DNA of 64,000 nucleotides from Actinomadura madurae (GTDB lineage: Bacteria; Actinomycetota; Actinomycetes; Streptosporangiales; Streptosporangiaceae), in the NCBI RefSeq assembly GCF_900115095.1, contig NZ_FOVH01000005.1, positions 372,001-436,000 of the forward strand, given 5' to 3'. The notes under the pieces were generated by a model, which saw nothing but the letters and a program-made list of their open reading frames with translations, had not been told where the DNA came from and did no database searches. Positions 40,801 to 49,983 of this stretch are shown in pieces (position 1 is the stretch's first letter; every line of letters starts with the position of its first letter). A program made the position numbers and the translations under genes.

Positions 40801-41766
40801 TCAGTCGGTCACGGTGAGAACGAGCTTCCCGCGGCTGCGGCCGGTCTCGCCGCGGGCGTGGGCCGCGCCGGCCTGCTCTAGCGGGAAGGTTTCCTCCACC
40901 TCGACCGCGACATCGCCGGCGTCGATCAGCCCGGCGATCGTGGTCAGCGCGGCCCCGTCCGGCTCCACAAGGAACGGAGTGACCCGGACGCCGGCCGTCT
41001 CGGCGGCCTGCGCCAGCTCCGGGGAGACACCGCCCGGGACGGCCACCAGCAGACCACCGGGGCGCAGGACCTTGAGCGAGCGGGTGCCTGTCCGGTCATG
41101 CGCGTCGCCCACCAGGTCGATGACGATGTCGACATCGGCGGCGGCGTCCTCGAAGCGGGTGGTGGTGTAGTCGATGGTCTCGTCGGCGCCGAGCTCCTTG
41201 AGCCAGGGGTGGCGGGCGGCGCCGGCGGTGCCGATCACATGGGCGCCCAGGTGGCGGGCGAACTGGACCGCGAAGTGGCCCACCCCGCCGGCCGCCGCCG
41301 TGACCAGGACGCGCTGCCCGGCCCGCACCTGGACGGTGTCGACCACGATCTGCCAGGCGGTCAGCGCCGCCAGCGGCACTGCGGCGGCGTGCGCATGGTC
41401 GAGGGTGGCCGGCTTGCGGGCCCACTGGCGGGCCGGTGCGGTCACGTACCCGGCGTAGCCTCCGGCGGCACGCGGGAACCAGGGCATGCCGTACACCTCG
41501 TCGCCGGGCGCGAGCGCGGTGACGCCGAAGCCGACCTCCTCGACGACGCCGGAGACGTCCCAGCCCAGGATCAGCGGGAACGTCTGCAGCCCCGCCATGC
41601 CCTGGCCCTCGCGGGTCTTCCAGTCCACCGGGTTGACGCCGGCGGCGTGCACCCGCACCAGGACTTCGGTCGGCAGCGGCTCGGGGCGCGCGGCCTCCTC
41701 GACGGTCAGGACCTCCGGTCCGCCGAACTCCCTGATGGTGACCGCCCGCATGGAGTGCTCGCTCAT
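40801..41766 (-). CDS. Zinc-independent MDR quinone oxidoreductase-like protein
   Basis: A ~321-residue NADP-binding medium-chain reductase. VRVHAAGVNPVDWKTREGQG marks the QOR group, PLILGWDVSGVVEEVG the substrate domain, and VLVTAAAGGVGHFAVQFAR the NADPH Rossmann turn. No zinc ligands are present. Several in-frame starts exist (41841, 41781, 41766) within a repeated MSEDDMSEHSM stretch; 41766 has a GAGG at good spacing. It is divergent from a GlxA-type AraC regulator, which is its likely controller. Confidence 0.88.
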   Translation of the reverse strand: MSEHSMRAVTIREFGGPEVLTVEEAARPEPLPTEVLVRVHAAGVNPVDWKTREGQGMAGLQTFPLILGWDVSGVVEEVGFGVTALAPGDEVYGMPWFPRAAGGYAGYVTAPARQWARKPATLDHAHAAAVPLAALTAWQIVVDTVQVRAGQRVLVTAAAGGVGHFAVQFARHLGAHVIGTAGAARHPWLKELGADETIDYTTTRFEDAAADVDIVIDLVGDAHDRTGTRSLKVLRPGGLLVAVPGGVSPELAQAAETAGVRVTPFLVEPDGAALTTIAGLIDAGDVAVEVEETFPLEQAGAAHARGETGRSRGKLVLTVTD

Positions 41767-41888
41767 GTCGTCCTCGCTCATGTCCGTCTCGCTCTGCTCC
41801 GGGACTAGGCCCCGGCACGAGAAAGCGTGGCGTTTGGTCATGGGCGCGGGTGAGTGGCCGGAAGGCCATCTGTCGTACCATTCCGGCC

Positions 41889-42869
41889 ATGCCGCATCGC
41901 GTCGCCGTCCTCGCTCTCGACGGAGTCCTGCCGCTGGACCTGGGCATCCCGGCCCGGGTGTTCAACGAGGCCTGCGAACCGGACGGGACCCGCCTGTACT
42001 CCGTCAGCACCTGCTCCCTCGGCGGCCGGCCGGTGCGCACGCACGAGGACTACCGGATCGTCGTCGACCACGACGAGTCGCTGCTGGAGACCGCGGACAC
42101 CGTCGTGATCGCCACGCAGGAGCCCGGCGAGGAACTGCTCGCGTCCGGCGCGCTCCCCGCGGAACTCGCCGCCGCGCTGGCCCGGATAGGGCCGCGGACC
42201 CGCATCGTCAGCCTGTGCACCTCGGCCTTCCTGCTCGCGGCGGCGGGTCTGCTGGACGGTCGGCGGGCCACCACGCACTGGATGCTGTGCGACGCGCTGG
42301 CGCGGCTGTTCCCCGACGTCGAGGTCGATCCGGACGTGCTGTTCGTCGACAACGGACGCATCCTGACGTCCGCCGGCGGAGCGGCCGGCATCGACCTGTG
42401 CCTGTACCTGGTCCGGCTGGACCACGGGGCGGCGGTGGCCTCGGCCGCCGCGCGGCGCTGCGTGGTGGCGCCGTGGCGCGAGGGCGGGCAGGCGCAGTTC
42501 ATCGAGCACCCCGTTCCGGAGGACGCCGACCGCTCCACCTCGGCGACCCGGCAGTGGGCGCTGGACCGGCTGGCCGACCCGATCACCCTGGAGGACATGG
42601 CCCGGCACGCGCACATGAGCGTGCGCACCTTCACCCGGCGGTTCCGCGGCGAGGTGGGCAGCAGCCCGTTGAAGTGGCTGGCGCAGCGGCGGCTGGCACA
42701 CGCGCGCCTGCTGCTGGAGTCCACCGACCTGACCGTCGCGCGGATCGCCACCGCCTGCGGCTTCGGCGACCCCGTCGCCCTGCGCAAGCACTTCCACGCG
42801 CACGTGGGCCTGTCGCCCCTGGCCTACCGCCGCGCCCACAACGCGCCGCAGCCGGTGACGACGCGGTGA
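41889..42869 (+). CDS. GlxA-family AraC-type transcriptional regulator (DJ-1/PfpI sensor)
   Basis: A 326-residue regulator. Residues ~1-175 are a DJ-1/PfpI domain: RVAVLALDGVLPLDLGIPAR, then RIVSLCTSAFLLAAAGLLDG with the nucleophile-position Cys, and RATTHWMLCDALA. Residues ~215-315 carry the AraC double helix-turn-helix: LEDMARHAHMSVRTFTRRFR and LTVARIATACGFGDPVALRK with HFHAHVGLSPLAYRR. ATG 41889 is used because homology starts there. It probably activates the divergent oxidoreductase gene in response to a small electrophile. Confidence 0.9.
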   Translation: MPHRVAVLALDGVLPLDLGIPARVFNEACEPDGTRLYSVSTCSLGGRPVRTHEDYRIVVDHDESLLETADTVVIATQEPGEELLASGALPAELAAALARIGPRTRIVSLCTSAFLLAAAGLLDGRRATTHWMLCDALARLFPDVEVDPDVLFVDNGRILTSAGGAAGIDLCLYLVRLDHGAAVASAAARRCVVAPWREGGQAQFIEHPVPEDADRSTSATRQWALDRLADPITLEDMARHAHMSVRTFTRRFRGEVGSSPLKWLAQRRLAHARLLLESTDLTVARIATACGFGDPVALRKHFHAHVGLSPLAYRRAHNAPQPVTTR

Positions 42870-42948
42870 CCACCCGGCCGTGGAGCGCCGGAGACGGGTT
42901 CCGGCGTTGGCCTTCGGGTGTCGGTCGCGATCGCTACGCTCACGCTCC

Positions 42949-44523
42949 ATGCGCATTGATCGTCATGACATTTCCGAAGAGTCTGTTGCGTCCGCTCTGG
43001 CGGACGTCCCCGAGCAGTTAGACCGGGACACCAAGCTCGCCGAGAACGGCGGCCCGTACGGCATCAAGATGCTCGCCGACATGCTGCTGGACTACGCGGC
43101 GGCGCGCACCGTCGAGATCGACCCGCTCGTCGAGACCCGCGAGACCTGGCTCGCGCTGACCTCCGCCGCGGAGCTGTACAGGGACTATGTGCTCGCCCAG
43201 ACCGTCCCGGCCGGCGGGGAGGTCCGCGCCTTCGTCGAATACCTGGGCGTCGGGTTCGGCTTCCGGCAGGAGGATGACGAGAGCCTCAGCACGCGCGACT
43301 GGATCTGGGCTTACCAGGTCGCGCTCGCCGTCGGGGAGGAGCGCGCCATGCTCGACCTGAGCCGATTCATGCGGTCCCTGCCCGAGGATGACGACCTTCT
43401 AGGCCTTCGCGCCTTCTTCGGGAAACAGCCCGCCGAGACCTACCCGGACTCCCCCGAGGGCCGGATGCTGCGCGCGATCGCCCAAGGCGACGCCGCCGCG
43501 TTCAACGCCGCCCTGGGCGCGGCCCTGGAGCAGCACCGCGAGCGGGCCGGGAGGCACCCGCGCGATCTGATCGCCTGGGGGCCGCTGGCCATGACCGCGC
43601 TCGCGCGCGAGGCCGAGCTGCCGATCGAGGTCGAGTCGGGCTATCTTCCCGAGCGGCTGCTCACGCAGGCGGGGCCCAGGAAACCGAGCGCGGACGGCCC
43701 GGTCGCCCGCCCCGAGTTCGACGCCGACCGCGCCGCCGAATGGCTGGAGGACGACAGCGAGGTCTCCGAGCAGGATGTGGAGCACGCGTTCAGCCCGAAA
43801 GTGCTCGTCCGGTTCCGGTTCTCGGCGATGGCCGGTCCCGCGAAGCACAAGATGCTGGCGCTGTCGTTCCGCTCCGTCCTGGACCCGCGAGCCGAGACCT
43901 CCGCGTACATCGACGGGCTGCTGATGGCGAGCGAGTCGTTCGCGTCGGCGTTCCGGCTGGCCTCGGTCCCGCGCGGCACGGCGATCGCCGTCACGCTGCG
44001 GGGACGCACCGAGGAACTGCCCGCGTCCGGGCCGAACGGCGACGTCTCCGACTGGAACTACGCGAGGGCCGCCGCGCTCGCCTGGACGTCCCGCAGGGAG
44101 GCGGATCTGGCGATCCTGGCCGCGTTCGACGCCGACGACCTCGACGTCTCGCTTCCGGACACCAACTCTTACGCGCGCGCGTGCCACGCCGTCCTACGCG
44201 GAGAGGACCCGTGTCCGCATCTGCGGAACGCCCTCGCCAAGACGTCCGGTGACGGGCACTGGGAATGCCTGCGCAATCCCCGTGCCCGGCTGCTGGAGCG
44301 CATCGCCGAGGACGACGCGGACGGCTTCAACGCCGTCCTCGCCGACGCGCTCGGCCTCTACCGCGACTACTACAGCGCGGGCGAGAACATCGACGACCCG
44401 GACGGGCAGCTCTCCTTCGACGCGCTCGGACTGGCCTGCCTCGCCCACGACCGGGGCATCCCGGTGCGGGTCGAGTCCGACTACCTGCCCCGCGCGGTGA
44501 TCGACGGGCTCAGCCCACGCTGA
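42949..44523 (+). CDS. Imm49-type immunity family protein (tandem repeat form)
   Basis: A 524-residue soluble, mostly helical protein. The opening MRIDRHDISEESVASALADV and the segments ENGGPYGIKMLADMLLDYAA and TRETWLALTSAAELYRDYVL resemble Imm49-type immunity proteins of actinomycetes. Each half ends alike: FNAALGAALEQHRER with VESGYLPERLL, and FNAVLADALGLYRDY with VESDYLPRAVI, so the protein is a tandem duplication of about 260 residues. Imm49 proteins neutralise polymorphic toxins, but no toxin gene lies beside it. ATG 42949 was chosen over a longer frame that begins in the preceding intergenic region. The next gene converges. Confidence 0.68.
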   Translation: MRIDRHDISEESVASALADVPEQLDRDTKLAENGGPYGIKMLADMLLDYAAARTVEIDPLVETRETWLALTSAAELYRDYVLAQTVPAGGEVRAFVEYLGVGFGFRQEDDESLSTRDWIWAYQVALAVGEERAMLDLSRFMRSLPEDDDLLGLRAFFGKQPAETYPDSPEGRMLRAIAQGDAAAFNAALGAALEQHRERAGRHPRDLIAWGPLAMTALAREAELPIEVESGYLPERLLTQAGPRKPSADGPVARPEFDADRAAEWLEDDSEVSEQDVEHAFSPKVLVRFRFSAMAGPAKHKMLALSFRSVLDPRAETSAYIDGLLMASESFASAFRLASVPRGTAIAVTLRGRTEELPASGPNGDVSDWNYARAAALAWTSRREADLAILAAFDADDLDVSLPDTNSYARACHAVLRGEDPCPHLRNALAKTSGDGHWECLRNPRARLLERIAEDDADGFNAVLADALGLYRDYYSAGENIDDPDGQLSFDALGLACLAHDRGIPVRVESDYLPRAVIDGLSPR

Positions 44524-44543
44524 AGACCGGCCCGCCCGCTTGG

Positions 44544-47500
44544 TCAAGGGGTGGGGGTGTCGTCGTGGTGGGAGCCGGTGGTGCGCCACCACTCGGCGGC
44601 GCGGTCGTAGGCGGGGCCGGTCGTCCACAGGTCGGCGGGGTCCTCGGGCATCAGGACCTCGCGGAGTTCGCGGTCGAGCCGGTAGGACCGCTGGGTCTTG
44701 TGGCCGCGCTCACCGGTGCCGGGATCGGCGTAGAGGTCGAGGATCTCCGCCGGATAGCGCTCCAGTTCGGCCTCGTCGCCCGCCATGAACGGGTAGCCGA
44801 AGGCCGCTGAGGCGACCTCGGGAAGAGGGAGTCCGGTGCGTGCGGCCAGGTCGCGGACGCCGGCGACGTCGTAGGGCGCCGGCCCGCGCTCGGCGAGCAG
44901 CCGGACGAACTCCGTGATCCGGGCGCCGCCCCAACCCTGCGGGACGGCGGGATTCAGCTCGGTGTGACCGGGCAGGTCGAGGGGCTCGAAGCGGCCGTCC
45001 GGCGAGTGTTCGACGGCCCAGGCTCCCCGGTGGCGACCGATCTGGGCGGGCTGCAGGAAAAGGGAACCGGACGGCGTCCGCCACAGCTCGCCGTCCCGAT
45101 CGCGGTTCCCGCCGGTGAACGCGAGTTGGTGCAGCCGCCATCGCCCGCTGCCATCACCCCAGGGGATGTCGCCCCAGGTCCGCAGAGTGATCAGCGACCG
45201 GTCGCGGTCTCGGGCGGGCGTCCAGGGCCAGGCGGCCGTCAGCGCCTCGGCTCCGAGCTTGCCGAAGGTGAACAGGACGGGGTCGAAGCCGGGCGGCAGC
45301 GCCATCGCGCGAAGGAGGTGCGGCGTGCCCGGGTCGGCGGCGTCCGCCAGCGCCCTGGCCACGATGCGCGCCGCGATGACCGTGGCGTCGTCGCGTGCGC
45401 CGGACGGTCCGGATTCCCTGCGGATCAGGGAGGGCGCCCGCTCGGGACGGTCGATGCCGAGCCGGTCGCGGAGCCGCATCGCGCCGGGGAGCACCTCGGC
45501 CGCGCGTCGCACGAGGTCGTCGATCGCGCTCCTGAGCCGCGGCTCGGTGACGGTGGGGAGCAGGCGGTCGAGTGCGGCGGCGCGTTCGGCCGGGCCGTGC
45601 AGCGCCGCGTCCACCAGCTGCTCGGCGACCTCGCGTGTCAGCCCGCGCAGGGCCTGCGACCCGGCGACGTCGGCCGGGACGAGTCGGGGCCACCAGCCGG
45701 GCGGCGGCACCAGCGGTTCCTCGATGCTCTGGGAATCGCGGTAGCGGACCCGGGCGGTCAGCGACCCGTCCGGGGCGATGATATGGATCATCGCCCCGTG
45801 AAGCCGGACGGAGGCGGGCTCGGCGGCGCCGGGGAAGGTCACCTCGACGCTGGACGGGGCGTCCGGCCAGCGGTCGCGGGCCTCCGGGTCGTAGGCGAGC
45901 TCCTCCGCGTTCACCACGCGCAGGGTCCGGCGCGTTCCAGTGGACACGTCGCTGCTGGAGACGTAGAAGGACTCGCCGTCGTACCAGGGGCGTCCGGCGG
46001 CCGAGGCCACCTTGCCGCGGTGGACGACGCCGTCCGGGCCGTGCACTTCGACGCTGCTCCCGATCGCCACGGTGAGCAGGTCGAGGTGCTGGGTCGCGAC
46101 CACCCGCGCCTTGCCGGGCCGCGGGGCGACGGGCGGGGCCAGCTCTTCGGGAAGGCCGGTGCGAAGCGCCCGGTACACGACGTCGACGGGGTCGCTGATG
46201 TCGAGGCCGGCGAACGCGTCCGGATCGATGCCGGTGTGCCCGGCGTCGGCGAGCGGCACCAGGTGGGGCAGCGCGATCTCCAGGCCGAGGAGGTCACCGG
46301 CCGAGACCTGCGCGGTCCATTCCCGGACGCGCCCCGCGAGTGCCTCCCCGAGCTCGCGCACCCCGCAGAAGCGGCCCAGGTAGGTCGCGTTGGAGGCGTA
46401 GTAGGTCACGGTGCGGACGAACCAGTCGAGTTCGTCGCGGAACCCGGCGGGGTCGTCCCGCAGGCGCCTGGCCGGCTCGTCGAGATCGTCTCTCCGGACC
46501 CAGGCCGGCCCGCCCTCGGGACGATTCTTGTCGAGGTTGCGAAACGCCAGCGGCTCCGCGCTCCTGACCGGTCCCCCGCCCGCGGACGGGGCGAAGAGGC
46601 GGTCGGTGGCCTGGTCGACGAGAGAGGCGAGCGGTTCCGCAGGCGCCGGGCCCAGGGAGACGAACCATTCCGGAGACAGGTGGGCGCCCGCCCTGCTCCA
46701 GGCCAGCAGGCGCAGCCATTCGAGGCGGACCTGCTCCAGGGCGTCCCCCCGGCCCGGGTCGGCGGCGATCAGAAGGTCGCGCAGGTCGGCGGAGTCGTAG
46801 CACACCCGCCGCATCGCGCTTCGCACGGCCTCCCAGACGGGCCGCGCCGAACGCCGCAGCAGGTCGTGCCGGAGCAGCCGTTCGGCGACCCAGTCCTCCT
46901 CGGCCGTGCCCTCCGTCCCGGCCGCGTCCGCCACCGCGACCAGGTCGGTGATCAAGCCGGGATCGGGGACGGCGCCGAGGGCGAAGACCGCGTCCGCGAC
47001 CTCACGCGCCTCGGCATGCGCGGCGGCGTCGGGACGAGCGGACAACCGGGCCAGATACTCGCGTACCAGGTCCGGTGCGAACGCCCCGGCCGGCAGCAGT
47101 TCCAGCACCGTGCGGTGCGACCGGGCCGTGTCGGGGGCAAGTCCGAACAGGTCGGCGAAGGAGTCCTCGGCCTCCCAGGCCTTGCGCAAGAACGCCGAGC
47201 CCAGGGCCCCGTGCCCGGCCACGTGGAACGTCCGGCAGGCGTGCTCGAAGAACGCCGGAACGAGCCACGCGGGCAGGTCGACGGCGGACCCGACGACCCG
47301 CCGCCGCGCCTCCGGCGGATCGTCGGCGGCGCTCGCCAGCGCCTCGCCGAGGTCCGGAAATTCTGGGGGCGGGGCATCCGCGGGAAGGAAGCGGCGCACC
47401 TCCCTTGTCTCGTACGGCAGGACGCGCACGCGCCGGCTGTCCGGGGTCAGCCCGGCTTCCTCGGCGCACGCCAGCGCCGCGGCGAGGTCGTACCGCCGCG

Positions 47501-48053
47501 CGCCGAACCGTTCGAACACCCTGGACAGGACAGCCTCGTCCACCGAGCATTCCTCGGCGGCGGCGATCAGGTCGTCGAGGGCGTCCAGGGCCTCGTCGTC
47601 CCAGTCGCCATCGCTGAACAGGTCGTGGACGGAGTCGTCACTGCTGAACTTCTTGGCGATGGCGCTCCCGTCGTCCCCGGCCGTCTCCGGATAGGGGCTG
47701 CGGTCCCAGCCGCCGCCGTCCCACCAGAAGACGAATCCGAGCGCCCCGTCGTCGACCTCCCGGAACCAGGCGTGCGGGAACCAGTCCGGCGCGTCCGCCA
47801 GGAAGTCGATCGGAGGGTCGTGCCAGGCCGTCCGGCTGAACTCGTGGTCGGCGCCGACGAGGACGGCGCGCTCGTCATCGACCCAGGTCAGCGTCCACCG
47901 GTTGCCACCGCCGTCGTCGAAGTCCAGGCCCGAGGCGCCGACCCGGCAGGAGGCGATCCCCATCCCTCCCCTGACCAGGGCCGCCACCACGCCGCCATAG
48001 GTCCAGATGTCCTCGGGTGACGGTAACTCCGATACCGGTTCAGAGGGCGACAT
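44544..48053 (-). CDS. Large protein of unknown function (1169 residues)
   Basis: A 1169-residue soluble protein with no signal peptide, membrane segment or motif I can assign. Residues 1-130 are strand- and Trp-rich (DGALGFVFWWDGGGWDRSPY), recalling SMI1/KNR4-like or Imm-type small domains. Residues ~140-560 are helical and Ala/Leu/Arg-rich, like a repeat scaffold. The central part has DLLTVAIGSSVEVHGPDGVV with FYVSSSDVSTGTR. The last third has ALPPGFDPVLFTFGKLGAEA and RTWGDIPWGDGSGRWRLHQL. Codon bias is strong throughout, so it is a real gene. It converges with the Imm49-type gene 20 bp away. MolR/DUF4132-like proteins were considered but not convincingly matched. Confidence 0.8.
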   Translation of the reverse strand: MSPSEPVSELPSPEDIWTYGGVVAALVRGGMGIASCRVGASGLDFDDGGGNRWTLTWVDDERAVLVGADHEFSRTAWHDPPIDFLADAPDWFPHAWFREVDDGALGFVFWWDGGGWDRSPYPETAGDDGSAIAKKFSSDDSVHDLFSDGDWDDEALDALDDLIAAAEECSVDEAVLSRVFERFGARRYDLAAALACAEEAGLTPDSRRVRVLPYETREVRRFLPADAPPPEFPDLGEALASAADDPPEARRRVVGSAVDLPAWLVPAFFEHACRTFHVAGHGALGSAFLRKAWEAEDSFADLFGLAPDTARSHRTVLELLPAGAFAPDLVREYLARLSARPDAAAHAEAREVADAVFALGAVPDPGLITDLVAVADAAGTEGTAEEDWVAERLLRHDLLRRSARPVWEAVRSAMRRVCYDSADLRDLLIAADPGRGDALEQVRLEWLRLLAWSRAGAHLSPEWFVSLGPAPAEPLASLVDQATDRLFAPSAGGGPVRSAEPLAFRNLDKNRPEGGPAWVRRDDLDEPARRLRDDPAGFRDELDWFVRTVTYYASNATYLGRFCGVRELGEALAGRVREWTAQVSAGDLLGLEIALPHLVPLADAGHTGIDPDAFAGLDISDPVDVVYRALRTGLPEELAPPVAPRPGKARVVATQHLDLLTVAIGSSVEVHGPDGVVHRGKVASAAGRPWYDGESFYVSSSDVSTGTRRTLRVVNAEELAYDPEARDRWPDAPSSVEVTFPGAAEPASVRLHGAMIHIIAPDGSLTARVRYRDSQSIEEPLVPPPGWWPRLVPADVAGSQALRGLTREVAEQLVDAALHGPAERAAALDRLLPTVTEPRLRSAIDDLVRRAAEVLPGAMRLRDRLGIDRPERAPSLIRRESGPSGARDDATVIAARIVARALADAADPGTPHLLRAMALPPGFDPVLFTFGKLGAEALTAAWPWTPARDRDRSLITLRTWGDIPWGDGSGRWRLHQLAFTGGNRDRDGELWRTPSGSLFLQPAQIGRHRGAWAVEHSPDGRFEPLDLPGHTELNPAVPQGWGGARITEFVRLLAERGPAPYDVAGVRDLAARTGLPLPEVASAAFGYPFMAGDEAELERYPAEILDLYADPGTGERGHKTQRSYRLDRELREVLMPEDPADLWTTGPAYDRAAEWWRTTGSHHDDTPTP

Positions 48054-48160
48054 GGCAGGTGCGATTCCTTCCGGTGGGCGGAGAGGCCGTGATCCGTTCT
48101 AGGACGCCACAATGCCCCGCCGGGGGTGCCGCGGGATGCCCAATCGTGATCTCGGACGGT

Positions 48161-48904
48161 CTATCGCTGCTCGGCGAGCCACTGGTCGAAGGTGGTGGGC
48201 ATGATGCGGGCGTCCGGGCCGGGCAGGAGCACGTCGCCGGCGGCCTCCGCACTGAAAATGGCCGACCACGTGGGAACCAGCTTCACCGTGCGGCCGAGCG
48301 CCTGGTTGGTGCGCCGGGCCATGTCGACCAGGTCCTGCGGTTCGGGCCCGGCGACGTCGCCGTAGCGCCCCCGCGGCCGTCCCGTCGCGATCTCGGCGAG
48401 CACGCCGGCCACGTCCGCGGGCGCGACCGGCTGGACCAGCAGCGGCGCGATCGTGGCGGCGCCGTCCTGCTCGGTCCAGCTCGCCACCATCGCGGCGAAG
48501 TCGTGGAACTGCGTGGCCGGGACGATCGTCCAGGGCACCGGACCGGCGGCCACCAGGCGCTCCTGCTCGCGCTTGCCGGCGTAGTGCGCGTTGCCTTCGA
48601 TGCGGTCGACCCCCGCGATCGACAGCAGCACATGGTGCGCGACACCGGCCCGGTCCTCGGCGGCGAGCAGGTTCCGTGTGACGGCACCGAAGTAGGCCAC
48701 CGTCTCGGCCGGGTCGGCCGCGGTGCTGTTGGTGGCGTCGATGACCGCGTCCACGCCGGCCAGCGCGTCGTCGAGGCCGTCGCCGGTGGTCAGGTCCACG
48801 CCCAGCGAGCGGCTGATGCGCACTGCCTCGTGGCCGTCCCGCTCGAGAGCGGCGACGGTGAGCGTTCCGATGTTCCCGGTCGCGCCGGCGACGGCGATCC
48901 GCAT
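48161..48904 (-). CDS. NAD(P)-binding NmrA/SDR-like protein
   Basis: A 247-residue atypical short-chain dehydrogenase. RIAVAGATGNIGTLTVAALE is the GxxGxxG dinucleotide motif, VDAVIDATNSTAADPAETVA lies where the second binding loop is expected, and HYAGKREQERLVAAGPVPWT gives the YxxxK pair with an NmrA-like context. It may be a redox sensor or a quinone/NADPH-dependent reductase. ATG 48904 has AAGGGAG upstream. It is divergent from the Rrf2 regulator across a dyad, a common redox-control arrangement. Confidence 0.88.
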   Translation of the reverse strand: MRIAVAGATGNIGTLTVAALERDGHEAVRISRSLGVDLTTGDGLDDALAGVDAVIDATNSTAADPAETVAYFGAVTRNLLAAEDRAGVAHHVLLSIAGVDRIEGNAHYAGKREQERLVAAGPVPWTIVPATQFHDFAAMVASWTEQDGAATIAPLLVQPVAPADVAGVLAEIATGRPRGRYGDVAGPEPQDLVDMARRTNQALGRTVKLVPTWSAIFSAEAAGDVLLPGPDARIMPTTFDQWLAEQR

Positions 48905-48939
48905 GGTGGTCTCCCTTGTTCTGGCGAGCGACCTGAAGG

Positions 48940-48977
48940 CTATCATGGATAATATAGATCCACGATATCTACGATAG
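48940..48977. promoter_or_regulatory. AT-rich dyad between the SDR and Rrf2 genes
   Basis: ctatc (48940-48944) and gatag (48973-48977) bound a 38-bp, unusually AT-rich imperfect palindrome that contains gataatatagatcc and gatatctacgatag. It ends about 10 bp before the Rrf2 start codon and suits an Rrf2 dimer controlling both directions. Confidence 0.55.
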
Positions 48978-48987
48978 ACTCCTGGGT

Positions 48988-49461
48988 GTGAAGCTGCCTG
49001 TAAGCACCGAATGGGTTCTGCACTGCGCGACCACGCTGGCCCAGCTGGAGCCGGGAGCCAGCGCGTCGACGGCGCAGCTGGCGCAGTACTACGACCTGCC
49101 GGCGCCCTATCTCGCCAAGCAGCTGAAGGCCCTCGTCAGAGCCGGTCTGCTCGCCGCGACGGCGGGCCCGCGCGGCGGGTTCCGGCTCGCGCGCCCCGCC
49201 TCCGAGATCACGCTCCTGCAGATCGTCGAGGCCGTCGACGGCGCGTCCTCGCCGTACGAGTGCCGCGAGATCCGTCAGCAGGGCCGGGGCGCGCTGCCGC
49301 CCGAGGACTGCCGGAACACCTGCGTCCTCGCCGCGAAGATGGCCGAGGCGCACCAGGCCTGGCGGGACAGCCTCTCCGGCGTCACCCTGGCCGGCGTCCT
49401 CGACACCCTCCCGCCCTCGGCACCGGCCCGCACCCGTGCGCGCCTGGCGGAGTCGACCTAG
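48988..49461 (+). CDS. Rrf2-family transcriptional regulator
   Basis: A 157-residue Rrf2 regulator starting at GTG 48988. The winged helix covers residues 1-75: STEWVLHCATTLAQLEPGAS, QLAQYYDLPAPYLAKQLKAL and GLLAATAGPRGGFRLARPAS. The effector segment carries three Cys in YECREIRQQGRG and EDCRNTCVLAAKM, the spacing typical for Fe-S or thiol-sensing members such as NsrR/IscR relatives. It probably senses redox or nitrosative stress and represses the divergent NAD(P)-binding gene. Confidence 0.88.
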   Translation: MKLPVSTEWVLHCATTLAQLEPGASASTAQLAQYYDLPAPYLAKQLKALVRAGLLAATAGPRGGFRLARPASEITLLQIVEAVDGASSPYECREIRQQGRGALPPEDCRNTCVLAAKMAEAHQAWRDSLSGVTLAGVLDTLPPSAPARTRARLAEST

Positions 49462-49934
49462 CCCGCGTCGGGCGGGACGGCCGGGAGGAGGCGGTCGAGG
49501 AGGTGGGACGCGGTGATGACGCCGATCATCGGGGCGTCGGTGCGGTCGGGCTCGCCGGAGACCGCCACCACGGGGCTGCGGGCCGCCGCCATGACGCTGG
49601 CGATCTCCATGGCGGTGGCGTCCGCGTCGACCACGGGGAGCCGCATGCGCTCCTCGGCCAGCAGATCGGCGACGTGCTTGCCGGCGAGCCGGCCGCAGAG
49701 CTGGTCGGCGTGCCGCTCGTCGTAGACGCGGGCGAGGGTGGGGTCGTCCCGGACGTGTTGCGGGATGGTGTACCGCAGCAGCTGGGAGCCCGGAATGACG
49801 GCGACCGGGCGGTTTTCGGCGTCGACGACGAGAAGGCCGGGGAGGCGGTGTCCGGCCAGCAGCCGGGCCGCGTCCAGCGCACTGCTTTCGGGCGTCACGG
49901 TGGGGTACTCGACGGCGAGGTCTCGGGCGCGCAC
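49458..49934 (-). CDS. CBS-domain pair protein
   Basis: A 158-residue protein made of two CBS motifs. The first is RARDLAVEYPTVTPESSALD through LAGHRLPGLLVVDAENRPVA. The second is KHVADLLAEERMRLPVVDAD through GEPDRTDAPMIGVITASHLL. Such pairs bind adenine nucleotides and regulate transporters or enzymes. It lies immediately upstream of, and divergent to, the two ion-transporter genes and may act with them. GTG 49934 is used; it overlaps the Rrf2 stop region by 4 bp at its other end. Confidence 0.87.
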   Translation of the reverse strand: MRARDLAVEYPTVTPESSALDAARLLAGHRLPGLLVVDAENRPVAVIPGSQLLRYTIPQHVRDDPTLARVYDERHADQLCGRLAGKHVADLLAEERMRLPVVDADATAMEIASVMAAARSPVVAVSGEPDRTDAPMIGVITASHLLDRLLPAVPPDAG

Positions 49935-49983
49935 ACCTGCAACGTATCCGACACCGGCGCTCCGACCGCGGGGGGCGGGCGTA

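Noticed and set aside
44964..48020. 1018-codon plus-strand frame opposite the 1169-residue gene
   Set aside because: Composition is that of an antisense shadow (Gly/Arg/Gln/Val-rich, no hydrophobic core pattern), and codon bias favours the minus strand.
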